Positions 37,669 through 45,905 of a stretch of 64,000 bases of DNA are shown here, piece by piece (the stretch's first letter is position 1; the number at the start of each line of letters is the position of its first letter). Source of the DNA: Planctomycetota bacterium (GTDB lineage Bacteria > Planctomycetota > Planctomycetia > Pirellulales > Pirellulaceae); contig JAJRVM010000299.1 in assembly GCA_024277285.1 (NCBI GenBank), positions 61,944-125,943 of the forward strand, written 5' to 3'. The notes beneath the pieces are model-generated. The model did not search any database. It was given only the letters and a program-made list of their open reading frames with translations, and was not told where the DNA came from. The position numbers were made by a program, and so were the translations under genes.

Positions 37669-38334
37669 GTGCAATCTCACCGACCGATTCGGGACGTTTT
37701 CAAGCTCGCCGTTGGCTGCCTGGTCGCGATCCTTTTCATCAACGTGAGTGGATGCGCACGCACCGACTCCGACCACACAGCAGCGACGGACGTGACTTCG
37801 CGAGGGGCGGTTGCCAAGGCTAACGTCCAACCGGCGTTCGAGGATTCAGATCAAGTCTCCGACGACCATCGCACGTTGGATCGCAGCAGCGACCTTTCAC
37901 TGGATGAGCCGACGAACGCCAAGCCACTGTCCGTCGCTGCGGCTTTCTCACCCAAGCAAGCCGGGCCCGGTGACACGATCACGCTTGAAGTCCGCGCCAA
38001 GACAGCCCGCGGCTGGCACATCTACGCGGTGGACAAGCCGACGGGAGTATCGGTTGCCACATCGCTGAAGCTGACGCTCCCCCAAGGAGTGACGGCGAGC
38101 GGCCCATGGCGATTGCCGGAACCGGAGCTGGACATAAGCGGAGGTAGTCCAACCTTTGTTTATCATGGAGAATTGTCGTTTCGCCGCGAGCTTCGAGTTG
38201 CCAAAGACATAGCTGCGGCGCAATACAGCGTTACGTGCGACTTCGGCTATCAGGCTTGCACCGCGGCATCGTGCTTGGCTCCCAACAAGATTCGATTGAC
38301 GGTGCCGCTCACAATTGTGCCACGGGATCCGTAG
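37669..38334 (+). CDS. Stand-alone DsbD N-terminal-domain lipoprotein
   Basis: 221 aa from a GTG at 37669, with CAGGA eight bases upstream. The signal ends in a lipobox (FINVSGC), so a lipoprotein is expected. Residues from about 90 on match the immunoglobulin-like DsbD alpha domain: GDTITLEVRAKTARGWHIYA and the redox pair in DFGYQACTAASCLAP. The transmembrane and thioredoxin parts of DsbD are absent here. It may accept electrons from another membrane reductase and pass them to periplasmic thiols. It is divergent from the FG-GAP gene. Confidence 0.8.
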   Translation: MQSHRPIRDVFKLAVGCLVAILFINVSGCARTDSDHTAATDVTSRGAVAKANVQPAFEDSDQVSDDHRTLDRSSDLSLDEPTNAKPLSVAAAFSPKQAGPGDTITLEVRAKTARGWHIYAVDKPTGVSVATSLKLTLPQGVTASGPWRLPEPELDISGGSPTFVYHGELSFRRELRVAKDIAAAQYSVTCDFGYQACTAASCLAPNKIRLTVPLTIVPRDP

Positions 38335-38844
38335 TCCATCCCGAGCGATTGAAGAGCGCCGTTCTCGGCAAGATTGAGAGTCGCTAGACAGCGCAAGGCA
38401 CCAAGCGTTTGATTGGACGCTGACTTGAACGAGAGCGGGTGTCATGACACCTGTAAGCGGACATTTTCGGGCGCCAACGGGCGTTCGCAGAGCAGAGCTT
38501 ATTCCTCGCAAGTCGTATCTGCAAGGGTGTTTCCGCCGTTTCTGCGACGAGCCCGGGGAGAGCCTTCTTTGAATTATGATTCCGCTGCTCTAACCAACTG
38601 AGCTACTCCGCCGCCAGATTGCCATCGACTTGCAAGAAACGAAACAACTTGCACGCCGACCCGTCACGGTTATGAGCCGGACGGCTGGCCGGTCGTGCGA
38701 GACCAGGCCGATGGCCAAACTGCAGTACGGATTATCGTCGCTGGAACCGGGCCCGTAAAGTGGTCTCGCTCTGACACTGACGTAGGCGGAACCAATTCCG
38801 TGAGGCTGCGTGACTCATCACACAGGGACATCACACAGGCGGCG
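38335..38844. other. Convergent intergenic region with broken tRNA and palindrome
   Basis: 510 bp between the lipoprotein gene and the DUF1501 gene. It contains a 14-bp perfect palindrome, GGTGTCATGACACC (38438-38451), and the tRNA-Met fragment at 38572-38612. No coding potential is apparent. Confidence 0.6.
38572..38612 (-). pseudogene. 5' half of a tRNA-Met (CAU)
   Basis: On the minus strand, from 38612, GGCGGAGTAGCTCAGTTGGT and TAGAGCAGCGGAATCATAAT form the acceptor 5' strand, the full D arm and the anticodon arm up to loop ATCATAA (anticodon CAT). After position 39-40 the sequence no longer pairs: TCCGC is expected and TTCAAAG is found. No T arm or 3' acceptor strand follows, so this cannot make a tRNA. 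Confidence 0.8.
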
Positions 38845-40329
38845 TCAGGCGATCAGTTCGTCGATGACTTTCGCCGGTAGCACGCCTGTCAGACGCTGGT
38901 CGAGTCCCTGATACTTGTACGACAGTCGCTCGTGATCGTAGCCCATCAGCTTGAGCACCGTCGCATGAAAGTCGCGAATGTGGACCGGGTTTTGCACAAT
39001 GTTGTACGAGAAATCATCCGTCTCGCCATAAATCGTCCCGCCTCGCGTTCCGCCGCCGGCCATCCACATGGTAAAGCACCGAGGGTGGTGATCCCGACCG
39101 TAGTTGTCGTGGGTCAGCCCGCCTTGCGAATAGATCGTTCGACCGAACTCACCGCCCCAGATCACGAGTGTATCTTCGAACATCCCCCGCTGCTTAAGGT
39201 CTTGGATGAGACCGTAGCACGCCTGATCGACATCCATACACTGATCGGGAAGACGGCCGGAGACGTTCGCGTGCGTGTCCCAGTTGTTATGGTAGATCTG
39301 AACAAAGCGGACACCACGCTCGATCATGCGGCGCGCCAACAGTGTCGTGTTGGCGAATGTTCCCGGTTTCCGAGCGGCCTGGCCGTAGAGCTGAAACGTC
39401 GACTCGGGCTCGCTGGCAATATCGGTCAGTTCCGGAACACTCGATTGCATTCGAAAGGCGAGTTCGTATTGCTGGATCCGAGTATGTGTTTCAGGATCTC
39501 CGACTTGACGGTAGTTAAGGTCGTTAAGTGCCTTGAGGCCGTCCAGCGTACGGCGCCGTACGCTACTCGGGACTCCGGGCGGGTTGTTGATATAAAGTAT
39601 CGGGTCGCCGCTCGTGCGAAACGACGTCGCCGCATGCTCTCCGGAAAGGTAACCCGATGACCAAAGACGTGCGGAGATGGCTTGGACTTGCTCGGTGTTT
39701 GTCGAACGAGCCATCATCACGACGAACGTAGGCAGATTATCGTTCAACGTTCCCAATCCGTACGACGCCCACGCTCCCAGACACGGACGTCCAGTGATTT
39801 GGTTACCCGTTTGCATGTAGCTGATCGCCGGTTCATGGTTGATCGCCTCGGTGTGCATGCTGCGAATGAAGACCATGTCATCGACCATTTTTCGAGTCTG
39901 CGGCAGCAACTCGCTCACCCACATACCACATTGGCCAACTTGCTGGAACTTGTACTTCGACGGCGCGATCGGAAAACGCGCCTGGCCGGACGTCATGGTC
40001 GTCAGACGTTGGCCCATTCGCACGGCCTCGGGTAGGTCCTTGTCGAACCACTCGGTCATGACAGGCTTATAGTCGTACAGATCAATTTGCGACGGCCCGC
40101 CAACCATATGCAAATATATGACCTGTTTGGCTTTGGCTGGGAAATGCGTCGGAACGGCGCCAGGGTGGCCGGCAACCGCTAATGAATCGCTAGTATCGGC
40201 TCGCGCGGAATTCGGCAACACCGAATCGCCCACCAGCCGAGCTAAGGCGGCTGTTCCCAGGAGGTGCGAGCCTCGCGCGAGAAAATGCCGACGCGTGATA
40301 TTCTGTCGAAAATCGTCAAACAACGTCAT
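38845..40329 (-). CDS. DUF1501 protein (Tat-exported, sulfatase-like fold)
   Basis: 494 aa from the ATG at 40329. The Tat signal is ITRRHFLARGSHLLGTAALA. Family segments: KQVIYLHMVGGPSQIDLYDY at the start of the domain, MVFIRSMHTEAINHEPA in the middle, and LVIWGGEFGRT near the end. DUF1501 proteins are abundant in planctomycetes and nearly always paired with a DUF1549/DUF1553 cytochrome protein, as here (94 bp apart, same strand). The activity is unproven; the fold suggests a metal-dependent hydrolase of the alkaline phosphatase superfamily. Confidence 0.92.
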   Translation of the reverse strand: MTLFDDFRQNITRRHFLARGSHLLGTAALARLVGDSVLPNSARADTSDSLAVAGHPGAVPTHFPAKAKQVIYLHMVGGPSQIDLYDYKPVMTEWFDKDLPEAVRMGQRLTTMTSGQARFPIAPSKYKFQQVGQCGMWVSELLPQTRKMVDDMVFIRSMHTEAINHEPAISYMQTGNQITGRPCLGAWASYGLGTLNDNLPTFVVMMARSTNTEQVQAISARLWSSGYLSGEHAATSFRTSGDPILYINNPPGVPSSVRRRTLDGLKALNDLNYRQVGDPETHTRIQQYELAFRMQSSVPELTDIASEPESTFQLYGQAARKPGTFANTTLLARRMIERGVRFVQIYHNNWDTHANVSGRLPDQCMDVDQACYGLIQDLKQRGMFEDTLVIWGGEFGRTIYSQGGLTHDNYGRDHHPRCFTMWMAGGGTRGGTIYGETDDFSYNIVQNPVHIRDFHATVLKLMGYDHERLSYKYQGLDQRLTGVLPAKVIDELIA

Positions 40330-40423
40330 TGATGCGTCCCCGATCACGTCCTCGAATGCGCCAGCGGCTTGTCCAAAACGGGCCAAGTCGTTCGGAAGCC
40401 GGCGTCGAAATTGTGTCCTCTGG

Positions 40424-43400
40424 CTATTTGTTCAGAACTTCATCCAAATTCATCAGCTCGTTCGTAAGCATCGTCCAACCCGCCAGTGCGGACGCGTCCA
40501 AATCTTCGTTCGGCGGCGACGCTCCGACGCGTATCAGTTCCCCCGCCTCGGCAGGATGAGATTCATAGAAAGCGAGAAGATCATCCAGTGAGCGACGCAC
40601 GATCTCGATCTCGTCGGGGTGAAACTCGCGAGCCAGCAGCCGGCTAGCCAACCGCTGAAGCCGCTCGTCACAACTTAGATCGGCAGGCTGTAACATCAGG
40701 GCGGCCAAATGACGGGCGGCTTCGATAAACTGCTCGTCGTTCAGCGTGACGAGGGCCTGAAGTGGCGTGTTCGTTCGCTCGCGACGGACAACACAAAACT
40801 CGCGATTAGGCGCGTTGAATACGTCCATCGACGCGGGTGGCGCCATGCGTTTGACAAAGGTGTAAAGGCTTCGACGATACAGGTCGTCGCCGTCGCCCTG
40901 AACGTACTTCCGCGTATTGCTAACGTTCATGGCGATCGCCTCCCAGACGCCGGGCGGTTGGTACGGCTTGACGCTTGGGCCGCCGATCTGAGAAACCAGC
41001 AGATCGCTAGCGGCGAGTGCGTAGTCGCGAACCATTTCGGCATCCATCCGAAATCGGGGTCCTCGCGAAAGCATTCGGTTCTCCGGGTCACGGTCAATCT
41101 TCTCGGACGTCAGGACGGCGGATTGTCGGTAAGTCGCGGAGGTGACGATCAGCTTGAAGAGTTCCTTGACGTTCCAGTCCGACTTGCGAAACTCGATCGC
41201 TAACCAGTCCAATAGTTCTGGGTGCGAGGGAAGCTGACCGGACACGCCAAAGTCGCCCGTCGTCTTGACAATACCCGTGCCAAAGACTTCTTGCCAGAAG
41301 CGATTGACCGCAACGCGAGCCGTCAACGGGTGTTCGGGTAGCAGTAGCCACTTGGCGAAGCCCAGGCGGTTGCGAGGATAGTCGTCGGGGAACGGAGGCA
41401 GAACGTCGGGCGTGTCCGGTGTCACGGCATCTCGCTGTTGATCGTACTCTCCGCGAAACAGCACGTGCGCCATCGGCGGCTCGTCGCGTTCTTGCATGAC
41501 GTGAGCGATCGACCCGCGGGCCTTGATCTGTTGCTGCTGTTTTTCTAGATCGCTCACCGTCTGCTGTCGCTGTCGATACGTGTCATCCCGCGTCGTCAGC
41601 CAATGATCGTACAGCAACTCCACTTCGTCCTCACAGCGCTGCACCGGCGCCTTGGCGAGAATCTGTGTGAACCGATTGGTCTTGGCCAATGAAGCGATTT
41701 CGCCGGCATCCAGGTGGCGGCGATAAACCCTCAGGTCCTGAACGCCGCCCGTAAATGCGTCTCCCCCACTTCGCTGGCCGATTCGGAACGGCACGTCCGT
41801 CCGAATCTCGCCAGTAAGTCGGTTGTTTTCGACGTGGGTCTCTTGCCGTTGACCGTCGTAGTAAACACTAACTCCCGATGCCTTGCCGGACCCATCGTAG
41901 CTCACCGCCACGTGGACCCACTGATTGGCCGGCACTTGGTTACGGCCTACCACCTTCAGGCCTTTGTCGGGCCAGGCGTTGACAATATGCATGCCTACGT
42001 GACGTTGCTGCATCCAGAAGTCCCAACCTCGATAGGCCATGGCGTCGTCCATCCGAGCGCAGATGGCTCCGTACCCGTCGCTCGCCGGGACACGAATCCA
42101 CGCTGCGCAGGTAAACGCCTGCTCGCTGTCAAAGTCGCCAACACTCGGGATCTCACAGGCCGCGCCCTGCACGTGCAATGCCTTCCGACCGGCAAACGTC
42201 TCGTTCCATTTCGCCGTTTTCTTTAGCACGATGTCAGAGTCATGGCCGTCGACGGTTACACGAATCTGCCGGCCCTTTCCCTCGTCCAATCCCGCACGTA
42301 GGTGCAAGGCTTCGTCCGATACAGGAGCACCCAACGAGTCGGTACTCGCCTCCAACAGCCAGTCATCGAACTCGGACCGAGCCAACTCTCGACGGTCCGC
42401 GACGTTCGATTTGGCCTTCGCGATCAGTGTGGACAGCTCGCGCCAACGTTGGCGATCGACTTCTTGAGGAACGACGACTACCGGAGGTGTATCCTGCACA
42501 TTTCCATCGCGAACGGCCTGCGTCGTGTTGTTGAAAAACGCAGACATCTCGTAGAACTCGCGTTGGCTCAACGGATCGAACTTGTGATCGTGGCACACGG
42601 CGCAGTTGGCCGTGAGTCCTAGCCATACTTGCGATGTCGTTTCCGTGCGGTCGCGCGTATACAACACGCGGTATTCCTCGTCGATGATTCCTCCTTCGTT
42701 CGTTGTCATATTGCAACGATTGAAGCCGGATCCGATTTTTTGGTTGAGTGTTGCGTTGGGTAACAAATCGCCGGCGAGATTTTCGATCGTAAACTGATCA
42801 AACGGCATGTTTTGGTTGAATGCCTTGATCACCCATTCGCGATAGGACCACATCTCGCGATAGTTGTCGAAGTGGATTCCGTGTGTGTCGGCATACCGAG
42901 CGTAATCCAGCCAGTATCGACCTCGATGCTCGCCCCACTGCGGCGAATTCAATAGGTCGTCGACATACCGCTCGTACGCATCCGCTGAAGCGTCGTGGAC
43001 AAACTGGTCGACCTGCTGAGGTTTCGGAGGGAGGCCTGTCAAATCGAGGCTTAGACGCCGAGCCAGCGTGTGTCGATCCGCTTCCGGGGCCGGATCGATT
43101 TTGATCGATTCCAGCTTAGACAATACGAATTGGTCAATCGGATTGCGAACCCACGCCAAGTTTTTGACCGCTGGCAAAGGTGAGAGTTTGGGGGCAATCA
43201 GTGACCAATGCAACTGATACGTCGCTCCTTCGCGAATCCACGTAGCGAGTCGTTCTTTTTGCAACGCCGTGAGCGTCTTCTTGGTCTCCGGCGGAGGCAT
43301 CGCCTCGTCGGGGTCGTCCGTGAGAATACGGCGAATCATTTCGCTGTCGTCTGGTGCGCCAGCGACGATCGCTCCCATTTCGATCGCAGCGTCTCGATCA

Positions 43401-43615
43401 TCCAGCCGCAAATCGGCTTCTCGCGCAGCGCTGTCGGGACCGTGGCAAGAAAAGCACGCGTCGGCCAAAATCGGACGAACGTCGGCGTTGTACTGCAAGG
43501 AATCTTCCGCGCGAACTGCAATTGGCACGGCGAAGAGGCCGATCAGCAGCGCGATCACGATCCGTGCTAAACGCAGAGGTGCGTTGAGGGCCGCGGAGAT
43601 TTCTGTCGAAGGCAT
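40424..43615 (-). CDS. PSD1-type cytochrome c / DUF1549 / LamG / DUF1553 protein
   Basis: 1063 aa from the ATG at 43615 (CCAGGA upstream; the frame is open to 43807). Domains in order: a signal peptide (to about 36), a planctomycete cytochrome with CFSCH near residue 50, DUF1549 (about 130-360, including CAVCHDHKFDP, a second CxxCH), a concanavalin/LamG domain (about 500-680), and DUF1553 (about 770-1030, including NRFWQEVFGTGIVKTTGDFG). It precedes the DUF1501 gene in the usual operon order. It probably binds a polysaccharide through LamG and exchanges electrons through the haems. Confidence 0.93.
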   Translation of the reverse strand: MPSTEISAALNAPLRLARIVIALLIGLFAVPIAVRAEDSLQYNADVRPILADACFSCHGPDSAAREADLRLDDRDAAIEMGAIVAGAPDDSEMIRRILTDDPDEAMPPPETKKTLTALQKERLATWIREGATYQLHWSLIAPKLSPLPAVKNLAWVRNPIDQFVLSKLESIKIDPAPEADRHTLARRLSLDLTGLPPKPQQVDQFVHDASADAYERYVDDLLNSPQWGEHRGRYWLDYARYADTHGIHFDNYREMWSYREWVIKAFNQNMPFDQFTIENLAGDLLPNATLNQKIGSGFNRCNMTTNEGGIIDEEYRVLYTRDRTETTSQVWLGLTANCAVCHDHKFDPLSQREFYEMSAFFNNTTQAVRDGNVQDTPPVVVVPQEVDRQRWRELSTLIAKAKSNVADRRELARSEFDDWLLEASTDSLGAPVSDEALHLRAGLDEGKGRQIRVTVDGHDSDIVLKKTAKWNETFAGRKALHVQGAACEIPSVGDFDSEQAFTCAAWIRVPASDGYGAICARMDDAMAYRGWDFWMQQRHVGMHIVNAWPDKGLKVVGRNQVPANQWVHVAVSYDGSGKASGVSVYYDGQRQETHVENNRLTGEIRTDVPFRIGQRSGGDAFTGGVQDLRVYRRHLDAGEIASLAKTNRFTQILAKAPVQRCEDEVELLYDHWLTTRDDTYRQRQQTVSDLEKQQQQIKARGSIAHVMQERDEPPMAHVLFRGEYDQQRDAVTPDTPDVLPPFPDDYPRNRLGFAKWLLLPEHPLTARVAVNRFWQEVFGTGIVKTTGDFGVSGQLPSHPELLDWLAIEFRKSDWNVKELFKLIVTSATYRQSAVLTSEKIDRDPENRMLSRGPRFRMDAEMVRDYALAASDLLVSQIGGPSVKPYQPPGVWEAIAMNVSNTRKYVQGDGDDLYRRSLYTFVKRMAPPASMDVFNAPNREFCVVRRERTNTPLQALVTLNDEQFIEAARHLAALMLQPADLSCDERLQRLASRLLAREFHPDEIEIVRRSLDDLLAFYESHPAEAGELIRVGASPPNEDLDASALAGWTMLTNELMNLDEVLNK

Positions 43616-44413
43616 CGTCCTGGCACACTTGCCCTTACGCGCCGTCCGACCAGCAACGCGAAACGTGATCTTCTGTTTCCTTGGTTCGAAAGTACGGCTC
43701 ATTTCCTTATCTCGCTTGATCTCAGACCCTGCGGCCCACTGCGCGTCTCTGATGCGTTGAACGACCGCGTGTACTGACAGCCAACTTGTGCAGACACTCA
43801 TTTCCACGGCGGGCCCGACGCTAGTGCGTTCGGCTCACCTATCCGGACAGACCCCTAGCGCCAAGAAGGACATGTATCGATCGATCTCACGAACTTGGTC
43901 GAACGATCGGCGTGAATCGCGATCAGGCAGGTCATGAGTGTGGCTCGGCAAAACGCACTCACCGCACTCATCTTTCCCCGGGCCCTGATTGTATCCGTTC
44001 GGACAACCCATGTCCACGATTTCCAAAGCGCCCGATCAGTGCTCCTGGCATGGGGTCTCTTGACAACCAGAGGGGTTTCTCGGGCTTTTTCGGCCGGCGC
44101 CGGACGCCTGCTGTGTTTGCCGAATTCCCGAGTGTCGGCGGTCGACGAGGGTGCATGAAGTGACGGTCGCACACCCCACGGCGACTCGTGGTGATTTAGT
44201 GCAACACGCGCTAAACGCCTGGACACAGTACACCTGGTACGATCCTGTTGATAGGTTGGTGAACGCGTACTGATGCGGTCGTCCCATTGCGTGTTTCGTC
44301 GAAGACAGTACCGGGAACGGCCGAAAATGAGCTACATAATTTAACTGATACGTATAGTCCACTGATACGTATAGTCCGCAACTCAGTTTCGCAACGCCAA
44401 AGGCGCCATCGAT
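43616..44413. other. 798-bp divergent intergenic region
   Basis: No gene I can support. Short frames here lack family features. A 17-bp exact tandem duplication lies at 44344-44377, close to the start of the gene at 44414. Confidence 0.5.
44344..44377. repeat. 17-bp tandem duplication
   Basis: ACTGATACGTATAGTCC occurs twice head to tail. Each unit contains the palindrome ATACGTAT. It lies 37-70 bp upstream of the start at 44414, so it could be a duplicated operator. Confidence 0.75.
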
Positions 44414-45181
44414 ATGGATCTGGGCCAACCGTCTAATCTTGGTAGTCTCATTTCGGCCGTGCTGGTCGGGCTGCTCGCACTGGCCTCGAATCAGTATGCC
44501 CGCATGGATCGATCCACGATGACGTCGTTCGTCGAGGGGATCCATCTTCCAGGACGGGGCTATGAGGCTCCGCCAGAACCCGTTGATGAAGGCAAGCCGA
44601 CACTGAAAGAGACCGAGGCACGCATCGCGAAGTTGGAGTCGCGATTGTCGACGATTTTCGAACAGTGGAAGGAAGGAAGGATCCGGGCGGACGACCGGCG
44701 ACTCGAGCGGATGTGGAAGGCGATTCATCAGCTGAAGGATAGGCTAGACAGCAACGATGACCTCGCGGAATCCCTGTCCACTCGAGCTCGTGTGAATTAC
44801 GTATGGATCGTGTTTCGGGCAGCGGAAATGAATCCAGAGCAATTCTCTGACTCGTTTCACGCGATGTCGGAGGATATGTCCTCGGAGAAAGACCAGACCG
44901 TGCGAGCGCAGGCTGCGGTCCTCGAGATTTATCATGGCTACGATCCACTTGAGCCGGACGTCGGAGCGCTGAACGAGAAGCTGAAAACGTTTGCTCGCGA
45001 AAATCTCGACATCGGCGTATTCCTCTATCTGATCATTTCCCGCGAACTGTGTGATGTCGGAAACCGCGAAGCAGCGGAAACGATTCTGCGGCGAGGCATT
45101 CAGGTCTACTCCACGCGTCATTCGCACATTGGACGCATCAAGCTGATCAACGAGCTGTTTGATCAGCAGATGGGCAAGTGA
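44414..45181 (+). CDS. Hypothetical protein with N-terminal membrane segment and coiled coil
   Basis: 255 aa. I do not recognise the family. A hydrophobic segment (about 8-25, LGSLISAVLVGLLALAS) is followed by a charged coiled-coil stretch (about 60-100, TEARIAKLESRLSTIFEQW). The C-terminal half is helical with TPR-like spacing (EAAETILRRGIQVYSTRH). It is probably an inner-membrane-anchored protein with a cytoplasmic or periplasmic helical domain. It converges with purN. Confidence 0.7.
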   Translation: MDLGQPSNLGSLISAVLVGLLALASNQYARMDRSTMTSFVEGIHLPGRGYEAPPEPVDEGKPTLKETEARIAKLESRLSTIFEQWKEGRIRADDRRLERMWKAIHQLKDRLDSNDDLAESLSTRARVNYVWIVFRAAEMNPEQFSDSFHAMSEDMSSEKDQTVRAQAAVLEIYHGYDPLEPDVGALNEKLKTFARENLDIGVFLYLIISRELCDVGNREAAETILRRGIQVYSTRHSHIGRIKLINELFDQQMGK

Positions 45182-45268
45182 CGCGTCGGCAATGCACGAG
45201 CGTTTTGTGACAGGTCGGTCCTAGGATTGGGTGCCAGTGGCAGCCTAAATCCCAGCTGTGACAGAGTA

Positions 45269-45901
45269 CTAGCGGCAATGCACGCGACGGCCGTGCAACT
45301 CGAGACGCCCTTCGGCGAATCGTTGAATCGCCTCCGGGTACACTTCGCATTCAAGTTCAAACACGCGCGCGGCCAGTGTTTCGACACTGTCATCATCCAT
45401 GACCCGGACGGCGCGCTGCTGGACGATCGGGCCGTGGTCGTAATGGTTGTCCACAAAGTGAACCGTACAGCCGCTGACCTTGACGCCGTAGTCGATCACC
45501 GCTTGATGAACGCGGCGTCCGTAGAAGCCCTGGCCGCAGAACGCGGGGATGAGGGCTGGGTGGATATTCATCACGCGCCCGACAAAGTCGTCCGGAATCA
45601 AGACGTGTTTGAGAAAACCTCCCATTACAACCAACTGAACGTCGGCGTCGCGACAGGGCTGAAACACTGCTTGGCAGAACGCCTCTGCATCGTCGGTCGG
45701 TTGACGAACTCGGATTTCGAACGGGATGCCCGCACGGCGAGCGAACTCCAGCCCAGCGGCTTGAGAACTGCTGGAGACGACCAGTTTGATCTCGGCGTCC
45801 AGTCGGTGCTGCTCGATCCTTTCCATCAGGTTGCGCAGCGTCGTGCCACCGCCGGATATCAAGACCGCTAGTCGCAGGGGCGGCGAAGTTGCAGGTTCCA
45901 T
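45269..45901 (-). CDS. purN: Phosphoribosylglycinamide formyltransferase PurN
   Basis: 210 aa. It transfers a formyl group from 10-formyl-THF to GAR in purine synthesis. Visible motifs: VLISGGGTTLRNLM (phosphate loop), MNIHPALIPAFCGQGFYG (catalytic Asn and His) and VHFVDNHYDHGPIV (catalytic Asp). The start at 45901 is 4 nt past the ileS stop, so it is co-transcribed with ileS. Length is normal. Confidence 0.95.
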   Translation of the reverse strand: MEPATSPPLRLAVLISGGGTTLRNLMERIEQHRLDAEIKLVVSSSSQAAGLEFARRAGIPFEIRVRQPTDDAEAFCQAVFQPCRDADVQLVVMGGFLKHVLIPDDFVGRVMNIHPALIPAFCGQGFYGRRVHQAVIDYGVKVSGCTVHFVDNHYDHGPIVQQRAVRVMDDDSVETLAARVFELECEVYPEAIQRFAEGRLELHGRRVHCR

Positions 45902-45905
45902 GAGC

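Noticed and set aside
38572..38612. Intron-containing or permuted tRNA
   Set aside because: No matching 3' half with a T arm and acceptor strand was found in the following few hundred bases.
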